Notes under the pieces: model-generated | Told to the model about the DNA's origin: nothing | The model's database searches: none | What the model saw: only the letters and a program-made list of their open reading frames with translations | NCBI GenBank assembly: GCA_030448265.1 | Contig: JAUJNG010000008.1 | Coordinates: 49,836 to 113,835 of the forward strand | Source: Abditibacterium sp. | GTDB lineage: Bacteria > Armatimonadota > Abditibacteriia > Abditibacteriales > Abditibacteriaceae | Length of the DNA: 64,000 nucleotides | Reading direction: 5' to 3' | In this document: piece after piece, positions 33,511 to 41,247 of the stretch | Layout: each line of letters begins with the position of its first letter | How positions within the stretch are numbered: the first letter of the stretch is position 1 | Translations under genes and position numbers: made by a program

Positions 33511-34415
33511 GCGATTTCGGGCGATTTCCTCATTTCTTCCCACGTCGCACCCACTTCGGCGCCCGCCAGAACGATGAGCGACGACACATAAATCCACATC
33601 ATCGTCACCACCACGCCCGCGACGCCGCCGTAGGTCGCTTCGTAGCGCGTCACATTGCCCAAGAATTGGGCGAAACCCCATTTGGCAATTTCCCAGCCTA
33701 ATGTCGCCACCAATGCCGACGCCACCACGATGCGGCGTCGCGGCGGCGTGAGACGATTGGGCGTGAAGCGGTAAAGCAGGTAAAACATGGCGAAGGTGAG
33801 CGTTAGCGAGGCGCCCCTGCCCAAAAAATCCCAGACAAACGGCGCGCGATTGATGAAAAAATCGGGAAAGCGCGCCGCCAGCGATTGCGCCAGCGACAGC
33901 GCGAACGTCACCGCCATGGAAAGCAGAAAGAGCGCGCCCGTCCCAAAAATCAAAGTCCACAGCGCGATCTGATGGCCCAGAAACGAGCGCGCCGTCGCGC
34001 CAGGAAAAATGCGATTCAAAACCGTCGCCAGGGTGTCGAAATAAGCGCGCCCGCTCCACAACAGCGATCCCAGCGCCACAAGCGACAGCGTAGCGGCGTC
34101 CGGCCCCGCCGCAATCGAGCGCACCGCGCGTTCGATTTCGCCCGCGATGCCCGCGCCCGCCGCGCCTGGGAAAAATGCGGTCACGAACGCGGCGAAATCG
34201 CGCAGCGCGAGCGCGTTTCCGGCTAAAAAGCGCGCCAGAATCGCCACGCCCGCCAGCGCGAGCGGGAAAACCGAAAGCAACCCGAAAAACGCCAGCGCCG
34301 CCGCCATAAGCGGGCAGGAATCATCGTTCCAGCGTTCAAAAAGGCGCCAGCCGAAACGCACCGTCGGGCGCAAAAACGGCGCGCGCTGGAGGAAATTTTC
34401 GAGAAAGGGCGGCAT
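33507..34415 (-). CDS. YihY/UPF0761 family inner-membrane protein
   Basis: 302 residues with six membrane segments. The family signature DDSCPLMAAALAFFGLLSVFPLALAGVA starts at about residue 31; YFDTLATVLNRIF and YGGVAGVVVTMMWIYVSSLIVLAGAEV follow. Once called RNase BN, now regarded as an unknown transporter-like family (BrkB). It overlaps the FemAB-like gene by four bases, so the two are translationally coupled. Six bases separate its ATG from a palindromic repeat. Confidence 0.92.
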   Translation of the reverse strand: MPPFLENFLQRAPFLRPTVRFGWRLFERWNDDSCPLMAAALAFFGLLSVFPLALAGVAILARFLAGNALALRDFAAFVTAFFPGAAGAGIAGEIERAVRSIAAGPDAATLSLVALGSLLWSGRAYFDTLATVLNRIFPGATARSFLGHQIALWTLIFGTGALFLLSMAVTFALSLAQSLAARFPDFFINRAPFVWDFLGRGASLTLTFAMFYLLYRFTPNRLTPPRRRIVVASALVATLGWEIAKWGFAQFLGNVTRYEATYGGVAGVVVTMMWIYVSSLIVLAGAEVGATWEEMRKSPEIA

Positions 34416-34420
34416 AACTA

Positions 34421-34507
34421 CTAAAGGCTAAAGGATGAAGGCTAAAGGCTAAGTCACTTCCAGTTTCTCGTAGCTCTGCTTGATTTAGCCTTCATCCTTC
34501 AGCCTTT
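34421..34507. repeat. Palindromic repeat, GGCTAAAGGATGAAGG family; touches the stop of the cyclo-ligase
   Basis: CTAAAGGCTAAAGGATGAAGG... at 34421-34456 is mirrored by TGATTTAGCCTTCATCCTTCAGCCTTT at 34481-34507. The last base belongs to the TGA of the minus-strand gene 34507-35085. Same family as 38711-38840. Confidence 0.88.
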
Positions 34508-35085
34508 CAGACTTCCACTTCCACCCAGCGCGCATCACTCGCCACGAACTGCATCGGATAATCGTGCGCTTCGACCGGCACGCGCGGCACAATTTGACAG
34601 TCGAAACCCACGCCGACAACAGTTTGGGCGTCTCCTAAAACGCGGTCATACCAGCCGCCACCGGTTCCCAGCCGCCCGCCAGCGCGATCGAAAGCCAGAC
34701 CTGGCACCAGAATCAATGGCACTTCCTCAATTTTCTGATTTGCCAACGGCTGGCGCACGTTCCAGGGGCCGATTTCGACGTTTTCCAGATTCTCCAGACG
34801 CCAGAACGTCATTTCGCCGCGCTCGACATTGACGCGCGGCGCCGCGACAGTGCGCCCGCTTTGCAGCAGTGATTTGATCAGGATATTGAGGCAGATTTCC
34901 TGCGGGCGCGCCAGATAAACGCCGATGATGCGCTCTGGGCGCGTTGCCAGCCAGCACTCAATGCGGTGGCACAACGACCACGACGCCCGCGCCCGCGCGC
35001 TTTCGTCCATCATGGCGCGGCGCGCTTTCATTTCCAGGCGCAGCGCCTTTTTCTGCTCGATAACCTCGTCGCACACAACGGTCAT
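34507..35085 (-). CDS. 5-formyltetrahydrofolate cyclo-ligase
   Basis: 192 residues, full length. It converts 5-formyl-THF to 5,10-methenyl-THF with ATP. Signatures: the basic N-terminal EQKKALRLEMKARRAMM, VYLARPQEICLNILI, the conserved GLAFDRAGGRLGTGGGWYDRVL region at about residues 128-150, and VPVEAHDYPM near the C-terminus. GGGGGATCTC precedes the ATG. A single gene between the PFK-like gene (divergent) and YihY. No 6S RNA-like sequence was recognised beside it. Confidence 0.93.
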   Translation of the reverse strand: MTVVCDEVIEQKKALRLEMKARRAMMDESARARASWSLCHRIECWLATRPERIIGVYLARPQEICLNILIKSLLQSGRTVAAPRVNVERGEMTFWRLENLENVEIGPWNVRQPLANQKIEEVPLILVPGLAFDRAGGRLGTGGGWYDRVLGDAQTVVGVGFDCQIVPRVPVEAHDYPMQFVASDARWVEVEV

Positions 35086-35301
35086 GAGATCCCCCTTGGG
35101 TTTCTGGCGAGTATGCCGCCTCTATGCTATCATACGAGGTGCATTTTAGCGGCCCTTGACCCAACGTTGAATTTTTCGACTGGGGCGAAGGGTTTAGTTG
35201 CTGAACCGTTGCGGGTCAATGGCAAGCCGAAGCGTCCCCAGGGCGCTGTCGGCTTTCTTTTTGACCTTTAACCCAAATTTAACGATTCGAAAGAGGACAT
35301 C

Positions 35302-36438
35302 ATGGCACGAGGCGAAAATTGTTTGATCGCGGTCGCGGGCGCGCCCACAGCCGTCACCAACTGCGCGATTGCGGGCATTATCGACGAGATTGGAGCGGGC
35401 AGCGAAATCGCCGACGTTTATGGCGCCATTTCCGGTCTGGCGGGCTTTCTCGACGGCAAATCTGTCGATCTGGGCGCGCAAAAACGCAAAGTCATCGAGG
35501 GCCTGCGCCGCACGCCTGGCTCGATTTTAAGTGGCCGCTACCGCTTTTTCGGCGAAAGCGACGGCGAAGCGCTCATCGCGGCACTGCGCGGCAAAGACAT
35601 CGGCACGCTGTTTCTGCTCGGCGGCCTTCCGGCGATTGAACTGGCGAAATTCGCCGTCGAAGCCGCAAAAACGGCCAATTACGATTTGGTGGTTCTGGCG
35701 CTGCCGCTTTCGGCGGAAAACGAGGTTGGCGCTGGCGACCACACGCCAGGCTACGGCAGCGCGGCGCGTTTCGCGGCGATTGCGACGCGCGATGCCTCGC
35801 GCGGCGCGCAGGGCGGCGAAGAACCGATTGTGGTGTTGGAATTCGGCGGCGCGGGCTGCGGCTGGCTGGCCGCGTCGAGCGTTTTGGCGCGCGACGCCCA
35901 GAATCCGGCGCCGCACTCGATCTTGCTGCCGGAACGCGAAGTGAATGCCGAAGAACTGGTCGAAGAAGCGCGCCGCGCCTATCAAAAATACGGCTACGCC
36001 GTCGTGGTCACGACTGACGGCGCCAAAGACGCGGCGGGCGAAGCGCTCGACTGCGCCACGCTCACCGATTTGCTTTCTGACAAGCTCAATCTGCCGGCGC
36101 GCTACGACAAACTCGGCCTTTCGGCGAGTGTTTCGGGCGCCAACGTCGCGCGCGCCGATTCCGATGAAGCCTACGGTCTGGGCGGTCTCGTGGTGCGCTT
36201 GGCGGAAGACGGCACATCGGGCTACGCCGTCGCTCTCAACCGCGAGGGTGAAGGCAAGGGCGAAAAAGGCTACAAAGTCGTGGAAAGCACGCTGCGCTTC
36301 GAGCAAATCGAAGAATACCCGCGCGCCGTCCCCGCCCATTTCCTCACCGAAAACGGCACGGGCGTGAGCGAAGCGTTTGTCGATTGGGCCAAACCGCTCA
36401 TCGGCGGCGCGCTGCCGGAATATACCTCGCTGGCTTGA
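35302..36438 (+). CDS. Phosphofructokinase-like protein with degenerate active site
   Basis: 378 residues that align along their length with PPi/ATP-dependent 6-phosphofructokinases: an N-terminal AGAPTAVTNCAIAGIIDEI, TPGSILSGRYRFF, GDHTPGYGSAARFAAIATRD and DSDEAYGLGGLVVRLAEDGTSG. The residues that do chemistry are altered. GGDD/GGDG is LLGGLPAIE (about 105-110). The catalytic PKTIDND is LPLSAENE (about 134-141), with Glu for Asp. The MGR of the sugar-phosphate site is EFGGAGCGW. The QR pair before DSDEAY is missing. It is therefore probably a non-catalytic or re-purposed paralogue. AGAGGA-type site before the ATG. Confidence 0.82.
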   Translation: MARGENCLIAVAGAPTAVTNCAIAGIIDEIGAGSEIADVYGAISGLAGFLDGKSVDLGAQKRKVIEGLRRTPGSILSGRYRFFGESDGEALIAALRGKDIGTLFLLGGLPAIELAKFAVEAAKTANYDLVVLALPLSAENEVGAGDHTPGYGSAARFAAIATRDASRGAQGGEEPIVVLEFGGAGCGWLAASSVLARDAQNPAPHSILLPEREVNAEELVEEARRAYQKYGYAVVVTTDGAKDAAGEALDCATLTDLLSDKLNLPARYDKLGLSASVSGANVARADSDEAYGLGGLVVRLAEDGTSGYAVALNREGEGKGEKGYKVVESTLRFEQIEEYPRAVPAHFLTENGTGVSEAFVDWAKPLIGGALPEYTSLA

Positions 36439-36445
36439 GCATCAA

Positions 36446-36589
36446 TTCGCTCGACTGAAGTCGGCGCTGACCCAGAGGGTGCCCCGCGCTGCGCGCTGAC
36501 TTTCGGCCTGCGCCGAAACCAGGCAATGTGGTTCCCGCAAAGGCGGGAAGTCAGCCGGAGGCCCATAGCGCCGACTTCAGTCGAGCGAA
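36446..36589. repeat. Large multi-branched palindrome
   Basis: Outer 23-bp perfect arms (36446-36468 and 36567-36589; TTCGCTCGACTGAAGTCGGCG...) enclose a second stem (GCTGACT with AGTCAGC) and two inner hairpins, TTTCGGC-CTGC-GCCGAAA and TTCCCGC-AAAG-GCGGGAA. It begins 7 bases after the PFK-like stop. Confidence 0.9.
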
Positions 36590-36635
36590 CTGTTGGCCAC
36601 GATGCAACTCCAATGAGACACGCTTTAGGAATGCG

Positions 36636-36671
36636 AAAAACGGCCTCTCGAAACATCGAGAGGCCGTTTTT
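36636..36671. terminator. Bidirectional terminator
   Basis: A 16-bp stem AAAAACGGCCTCTCGA / TCGAGAGGCCGTTTTT with a 4-base loop, placed between two convergent genes. Its last base overlaps the stop of the minus-strand gene. Confidence 0.9.
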
Positions 36672-37168
36672 CATCTCTTGATATGAATCAATTGCTCATC
36701 TTTGATATACGTCTCCTGCGCTCGAAACTCTTCGAGGGACATAATGAATTCGGATTCCAAAGCTAATTCATCCCAAGCCCAATGAATATAGAGATACGCT
36801 TCTTTTGCGTCTGCGCTCGCATCAGCCAGCCAACGGCGGAAATCAGGATGTAAGTTAGCGTGCAAATCTGATTTCCTGCGATTTTCCATAGCACGCGCCT
36901 GATTTTCAATAGCACGCGCGATTTTGTTTTTCGACCAGCCTTTTTTGTCGTATGTCTTGAATACGTGTTCAGGCGCGCCTCGACTGAATAAGCCACACGA
37001 ACACATCCCATAGCCGACAATCACAACGGAAAATCCGTTCATCTTCTCCGCGATAGCCACATAATGCGACGGCCAGGCGTGCATTTTTTGTGGCAGCGCA
37101 TCAATCCATTTTTGCTGCACTGAGGGGGAAGTCCCACGTTTATCATGGTGCACATCGCTTTTCACCAA
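36671..37168 (-). CDS. Unknown protein, 165 residues
   Basis: A soluble protein with several Cys/His/Trp residues (GYGMCSCGLFSRGAPEHVF near residue 52, YIHWAWDELALE near 126) and a charged helical middle (IARAIENQARAMENRRKSD). AT-richer than its neighbours. It follows the AbiEii-like gene by 13 bases on the same strand and could be part of that cassette, or an unrelated acquired gene. No family recognised. Confidence 0.6.
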   Translation of the reverse strand: MVKSDVHHDKRGTSPSVQQKWIDALPQKMHAWPSHYVAIAEKMNGFSVVIVGYGMCSCGLFSRGAPEHVFKTYDKKGWSKNKIARAIENQARAMENRRKSDLHANLHPDFRRWLADASADAKEAYLYIHWAWDELALESEFIMSLEEFRAQETYIKDEQLIHIKR

Positions 37169-37181
37169 AATAGTCCGCCAT

Positions 37182-37994
37182 TCAAATCTTCAATTGCGGC
37201 CACGCGCCGCCGATATGTCCGGCGTGAAACCGCACCGCGTTTCGCTTCAAAGCAGCTTCAAGTTCGCGCGCATCGCCGCGAAAGGGCGCGCCCGCTTCGT
37301 CCGTCACGGCTTTCCCCACTTCTTCGGGCGGCAAAAGCGCGACGATTTCTCGCGCCAGCGCCAGCGCGGTGCGCCACGCAGTTTTGGACTCGACCAAATC
37401 GGGCGCGGCGCCTTCCCATTCGATTTCGTTCCACTCCTCGCGCGAAGTGCGAGAATTGCGCGCCGCTTCGTCCAGAATCAATTGCGGATTCCAGCCTTCG
37501 TCTTTGCCGCACGCCGCCCACGCGAGCAAACCGAGCGGCGCGACCTGCCGGTGACAGGTGAGCGCATCAATCCAGTCGCGCGTTTCCACGCGCCCGACGA
37601 GCGCCAGAATTTTATTGGTCGCCAGATCGAAAGAGTGCAAAGTCAGGCCGAAATCGGCGTGCGGCAGAAGCGGGAAAAAGCGGAAGGCGCTGTCGCGCGC
37701 CCATTGCATCAAAACGCTTTCCCCATTTTTCGCGATTTCCGCTTCGACGTAACCAGTGCGTTCTCGCAAAATCTGCAAGTTGTAGCCCGCATTTTGGAGA
37801 GCGGCGCGGTCGGCCTGCCAGGTGGTTTCCAGGGCTTCGAGCGTGTCATGGAACACGTCCACATCGCGCGAAAGGCGCGGTGAAAGCAGCAAATCGCCCA
37901 GCGCCGCGCCGCCCGCGACATAGCTTTGCCCGTTTTCAACGCGGTTTCGCGCCAGCAAACGACAGACATCGCGTTGAAAAGAGGAAAGCGCCAT
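37182..37994 (-). CDS. Nucleotidyltransferase of AbiEii/AbiGii-toxin type
   Basis: 270 residues. The nucleotidyltransferase core is near the N-terminus: YVAGGAALGDLLLSPRLSRDVDVF, with the G-G and D-x-D elements (about residues 25-47) of the MNT fold. The family (PF08843) includes AbiEii toxins, whose relatives inactivate tRNA by adding nucleotides. FDLATNKILALVGRVETRDWID at about 120 is a further family feature. It is preceded 11 bases upstream by a 63-residue protein, a plausible partner. Could instead be a housekeeping or orphan nucleotidyltransferase. Confidence 0.72.
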   Translation of the reverse strand: MALSSFQRDVCRLLARNRVENGQSYVAGGAALGDLLLSPRLSRDVDVFHDTLEALETTWQADRAALQNAGYNLQILRERTGYVEAEIAKNGESVLMQWARDSAFRFFPLLPHADFGLTLHSFDLATNKILALVGRVETRDWIDALTCHRQVAPLGLLAWAACGKDEGWNPQLILDEAARNSRTSREEWNEIEWEGAAPDLVESKTAWRTALALAREIVALLPPEEVGKAVTDEAGAPFRGDARELEAALKRNAVRFHAGHIGGAWPQLKI

Positions 37995-38005
37995 CGCCTG
38001 GGGGT

Positions 38006-38197
38006 TTAACTCAATTCGCGCAGCATTTGACGAGCGCGCACCCAGGTTTGACGGTCGCCGCGCGCCGCGATTCGTTCTAAAACGCGCCGCACGCTCGCTT
38101 CATCGGCGGGAAAATAGTCGCGCGGCAGCGACCACAGCGCGCGGACGCGATTGGCTTCGATGAGATCGCGGAGTTCGCTCCTAAATTCGGCTGTCAT
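38006..38197 (-). CDS. Small protein, possible antitoxin partner of the AbiEii-like gene
   Basis: 63 residues, helical and charged, with LWSLPRDYFPADEASVRRVL, then ERIAARGDRQTWVRARQML. The pattern of a short hydrophobic start, a run ending in v-l-E-r-i-x-x-x-G-D and a Trp-containing helix resembles small proteins I know next to AbiEii-like genes. That resemblance is from memory. It has no DNA-binding wHTH like classical AbiEi. It lies 3 bases after the deformylase stop and 11 bases before the toxin-like gene. Confidence 0.6.
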   Translation of the reverse strand: MTAEFRSELRDLIEANRVRALWSLPRDYFPADEASVRRVLERIAARGDRQTWVRARQMLRELS

Positions 38198-38200
38198 GCT

Positions 38201-38707
38201 TTATTTCCGATTCGCTTTGCGCGGAAACACATCGGTTTGCAGATTCGCCACGCGGTCTAAAAACAAAATCCCGTCGAGATGATCGATTTCGTGCTGCATG
38301 GCGACGGCCTCAAAATCTTCGCACCTGATTTCGCGCCACTGCCCTTCCACATCCTGAAACCGCACCGTGACGGCAAAAGCGCGGCGCACATTCGCGGTAA
38401 AATCGGGCAGCGACATACATCCCTCGCGGCCTTCGCGTTCGCTCTCGCGCGCGATGATCTGCGGATTGACGAGCGCGAAAAACCCCTGACTTTGCGGCCC
38501 GAATTTGCGATGCCCCGAAGTATCGACCACCGCAACGCGCCACATTTCGCCGATTTGCGGGGCCGCCACGCCCACGCTGCCGACGCCCGCGCGCATGGTG
38601 TCTTCCAAATCTCGAATTAAATCGCGCAGCGAGGCGCCGAAATCGCCCACGACCGCGCAGGGCGTTTTGAGGCGCGCGTCGGGCACGAGGAGGATGTCGC
38701 GGATCAT
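38201..38707 (-). CDS. def: Peptide deformylase
   Basis: 168 residues. It removes the formyl group from nascent protein N-termini. All three motifs are present: GVGVAAPQ (residues 45-51; motif 1), EGCMSLP (95-101; metal-binding Cys97) and HEIDH (139-143). It starts at the ATG at 38705-38707 beside a palindrome and heads a run with the two-gene AbiEii-like cassette. There is no fmt gene next to it in this window. Confidence 0.95.
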   Translation of the reverse strand: MIRDILLVPDARLKTPCAVVGDFGASLRDLIRDLEDTMRAGVGSVGVAAPQIGEMWRVAVVDTSGHRKFGPQSQGFFALVNPQIIARESEREGREGCMSLPDFTANVRRAFAVTVRFQDVEGQWREIRCEDFEAVAMQHEIDHLDGILFLDRVANLQTDVFPRKANRK

Positions 38708-38710
38708 AAT

Positions 38711-38840
38711 AAAAGGCTAAAGGATGAAGGCTAAAGGCTAAATCACTTCCAGTGACGGCTTGATTTAGCCTTTAGCCTTTAGCCTTTAGCCTTCATCCTT
38801 TAGCCTTTAGCCTTTAAAAGAGCCTTCATCCTTTAGCCTT
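38711..38840. repeat. Palindrome with extra tandem units, GGCTAAAGG/CCTTTAGCC family
   Basis: AAAGGCTAAAGGATGAAGGC... on the left pairs with multiple CCTTTAGCCTTTAGCC and CCTTCATCCTTTAGCC units on the right. It ends one base before the TGA of the minus-strand ACT protein (38842). Seven-base steps (TTTAGCC) are repeated five or more times. Confidence 0.88.
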
Positions 38841-38841
38841 G

Positions 38842-39360
38842 TCAAAGCGTTTCTTCCTCAATCGCGCGCAGCGAAATTTGCAAGCTGGGCGCGCTGTTTT
38901 GCAACTGCGCTTCCAGTGTTTCGGGCGTTAAATTCGGCGGGAGTTCGACTTCGAGCAGCATGATATACACCGTGCCCGCCGAGGCGACGCGGGTTTGAAC
39001 GTCGGTCACATTCACGCTACGGTGCGCCAGAATTCCGGTGAGATGCGCCAGAAGTCCGGTGTTTTCCGGCCCGTAAGCGGTCAATAAATAACGCGGCGCG
39101 TCCGAAATTTCGGTTTTCGCTTCGGAGATCGGCGTGACATCGACAACCAGGCCATGCGAGGCGCGCAGCGATTCCAGTTTCGCGGTCAACTCGTCAATCG
39201 AGGCGTTTTGCGGCGGCGCGACGGCCAAAATCATCGAAAATTGGCCCGACAGCCGCGTCATGGTGGTGTCTTCGATGTTGCAGCCGCTTTCAAACAAAAT
39301 TTGCGCGACAGCGTGCGCCATGCCAGGTTTGTCGGGGCCAACGGCGGTGAGAATGAGCAT
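38842..39360 (-). CDS. Two-ACT-domain protein (GcvR-like)
   Basis: 172 residues from the ATG at 39358-39360. The open frame continues upstream through the palindrome, but those codons translate the repeat. The N-terminal ACT domain (MLILTAVGPDKPGMAHAVAQIL) and the second (LTAYGPENTGLLAHLTGILA) fill the protein, the layout of the glycine cleavage system repressor GcvR and related amino-acid-responsive regulators. It has no DNA-binding domain. Its ligand and partner are unknown; no gcv genes are nearby. Confidence 0.85.
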   Translation of the reverse strand: MLILTAVGPDKPGMAHAVAQILFESGCNIEDTTMTRLSGQFSMILAVAPPQNASIDELTAKLESLRASHGLVVDVTPISEAKTEISDAPRYLLTAYGPENTGLLAHLTGILAHRSVNVTDVQTRVASAGTVYIMLLEVELPPNLTPETLEAQLQNSAPSLQISLRAIEEETL

Positions 39361-39371
39361 AATTTTGATCG

Positions 39372-39461
39372 GTAGAGAACGCGAAGCGTCAGCGAGTGAG
39401 GCTCGACTGCAAAGACACAGTGGCAGTCGAGCCTCACTCGCTGACGCTTCGCGTTCTCTAC
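39372..39461. repeat. Palindromic repeat, GAGAACGCGAAGCGTCAGCGAG family, 39-bp perfect arms
   Basis: Arms at 39372-39410 and 39423-39461 around a 12-base loop. The TAG stop of the minus-strand gene 39458-39784 is part of the right arm. Confidence 0.95.
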
Positions 39462-39784
39462 GATTCTTTGTGGTGAATTTCAATCGAGCTCCGCAGCTGC
39501 CGCCCGCATTTGGCGCAGAAATCGGGGTTGTTCACGTTGGGATATTCGCAGTAGGCGCACGGCGCCGCGATGGGCGCGGTCGCTTTTTTCGGCGCGGCGG
39601 CTTCGTTTTGTTTGCGCGTCCACAAATAGAGCGGGAAAAACACGATGAGAAACAAAAACACGCCCACGCCCCAGCCCAGCGCTTTGACCGTTTGCAGGCC
39701 GCGCCGCTTTGCGTCGGCGGACACCCAACCCGCGACAATCGCCGCGATGCTCATGCCGATGAGTTGTGCGGTTTGTTGATCCAT
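39458..39784 (-). CDS. Small membrane protein with C-terminal zinc ribbon
   Basis: 108 residues. Two hydrophobic stretches (LIGMSIAAIVAGWVSA and LGWGVGVFLFLIVFFPLYLW) are followed by a Lys/Ala linker and a CAYCEYPNVNNPDFCAKCG zinc-ribbon, so the metal site should face the cytoplasm. Its ATG directly abuts the gatB stop codon, so it is the last gene of that unit. Function unknown; similar TM-plus-zinc-ribbon proteins are common. Confidence 0.75.
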   Translation of the reverse strand: MDQQTAQLIGMSIAAIVAGWVSADAKRRGLQTVKALGWGVGVFLFLIVFFPLYLWTRKQNEAAAPKKATAPIAAPCAYCEYPNVNNPDFCAKCGRQLRSSIEIHHKES

Positions 39785-41236
39785 TTAGGAAGCGTCCTCG
39801 CTCAAAACTTTTTTGAGAATTTCATTGACCAGAGCGGGATTGGCTTTGCCGCGCGTTTCCTTCATCACGCCGCCCACAAACGCGCCGAACGCTTTCTCTT
39901 TTCCGGCGCGATAATCTTCCAGAATTTTCGGGCTTTTTTCGATGACGGCGCGGCAAACCACCTCCAGTTCGCCCGTATCGCTCATCTGCCTCAAACCCTT
40001 CTCTTCCACGATTTGCGCGGCGTCTTTGCCGCTTTCCAGCATCGCATCGAACACATCTTTGGCGATTTTTCCCGAAATGAGGCCCTCGTCAATCAAGCGA
40101 ACAAGGCCCTGAAGCTGATGCGGCGCGACTTTGGTTTCGGAAATCGAAGTTCCACTCGCGTTGAGACGGCCCAGCAACTCGTTGGAAACCCAGTTGGCGA
40201 TGCCTTTGGCGTTGCCGAAACCCTGCGCGGCGCTTTCGAAATAGCGCGCGATTTCCGGCGCTTGCGTCAGCACTTCGGCGTCGTATTTCGACAAGCCTAA
40301 ATCGGTTTCGAATCGCGCACGTTTGGCGCGCGGCAGTTCGGGCATTTCGGCGCGGATGCGCTCCAGCCATTCGTCGGTGATGTGGAGCGGCGCCAGATCC
40401 GGTTCGGGCATATAACGGTAATCGTGCGCGTGTTCCTTGGAGCGCATCGGCTGCGTGGTGCCGCTCGCGTCGTCCCACAGCATGGTTTCCTGCTTGATGA
40501 CGCCGCCGCCATCTAAAACCTTGGTCTGGCGCGCGATTTCGGAGCGCAGAGAGTCGCGCACCGCTTTCATCGAGTTGAGATTTTTGATTTCGACGCGCGT
40601 GCCGAACTCTTCGCTGCCCATCGGACGAAGAGACACCGAGGCTTCAAAACGCAGGCGTCCCTGCTCCATTTTGCAGTCGCTTATTTCCAGAAAGAGCAGA
40701 ATTTCGCGCAGCGCGGTCATGTAGGCGTCGGCTTCTTCGATGCTTCTCATATCGGGCGCCGAAACGATTTCCAGAAGCGGAATTCCGGCGCGATTGAGGT
40801 CGATCAGGCTCGAATCGGGGTCGCCGACGGCTTCGCCGTGACTCGATTTGCCGGTGTCTTCTTCCATGTGAACGTCGTTCATGCCGATTTTTTTGAGGCT
40901 GCCGTCGGGCATCTCAATTTCGAGATAGCCGCCGAAACCGAGGCATTTGTCGCGCTGCGAAATTTGATAGCCTTTGGGCAAATCGGGATAAAAATAGTGT
41001 TTGCGCTCGAAAAAATTGTGACGCGAAATGTCACAGTGCAGCGCCAGAACGCTCCGCAGCGACAAATCGACGGCCTTTTCGTTCAAAACCGGCAGCGCGC
41101 CAGGAAGACCCAGCGTGACCGGATCGACGAGCGTGTTCGGCTCGGCGAGGGCGAGGTTGGGCGAGGCGAAAAACTGTTTGGAAGCGGTGAGAAGTTCGGC
41201 GTGGACTTCCATGCCGATGACGATTTCGTAATTCAT
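39785..41236 (-). CDS. gatB: Asp-tRNA(Asn)/Glu-tRNA(Gln) amidotransferase subunit B
   Basis: 483 residues, full length. GatB phosphorylates the mischarged aminoacyl group and docks the tRNA; with GatA and GatC it makes Gln-tRNA or Asn-tRNA. Markers: GMEVHAELLTASKQF, LVDPVTLGLPGALPVLN, DLNRAGIPLLEIVSAPDMR, RFEASVSLRP and YRYMPEPDLAPL, with the C-terminal YqeY-like helical domain. The four cysteines that bind zinc in many GatB proteins are absent from the N-terminal loop (FFASPN and VDPVTLG instead). It is separated from gatC-gatA by XisH/XisI cassettes and other genes. Confidence 0.95.
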   Translation of the reverse strand: MNYEIVIGMEVHAELLTASKQFFASPNLALAEPNTLVDPVTLGLPGALPVLNEKAVDLSLRSVLALHCDISRHNFFERKHYFYPDLPKGYQISQRDKCLGFGGYLEIEMPDGSLKKIGMNDVHMEEDTGKSSHGEAVGDPDSSLIDLNRAGIPLLEIVSAPDMRSIEEADAYMTALREILLFLEISDCKMEQGRLRFEASVSLRPMGSEEFGTRVEIKNLNSMKAVRDSLRSEIARQTKVLDGGGVIKQETMLWDDASGTTQPMRSKEHAHDYRYMPEPDLAPLHITDEWLERIRAEMPELPRAKRARFETDLGLSKYDAEVLTQAPEIARYFESAAQGFGNAKGIANWVSNELLGRLNASGTSISETKVAPHQLQGLVRLIDEGLISGKIAKDVFDAMLESGKDAAQIVEEKGLRQMSDTGELEVVCRAVIEKSPKILEDYRAGKEKAFGAFVGGVMKETRGKANPALVNEILKKVLSEDAS

Positions 41237-41247
41237 ATTTTCAAGGC

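Noticed and set aside
38711..38840. Possible CRISPR-like or satellite array
   Set aside because: 7-base steps without spacers, mirrored as a palindrome; no cas genes.
38842..39483. Longer version of the ACT protein reading through the palindrome
   Set aside because: The extra N-terminus translates repeat arms; the ACT domain starts at the ATG 39358-39360.
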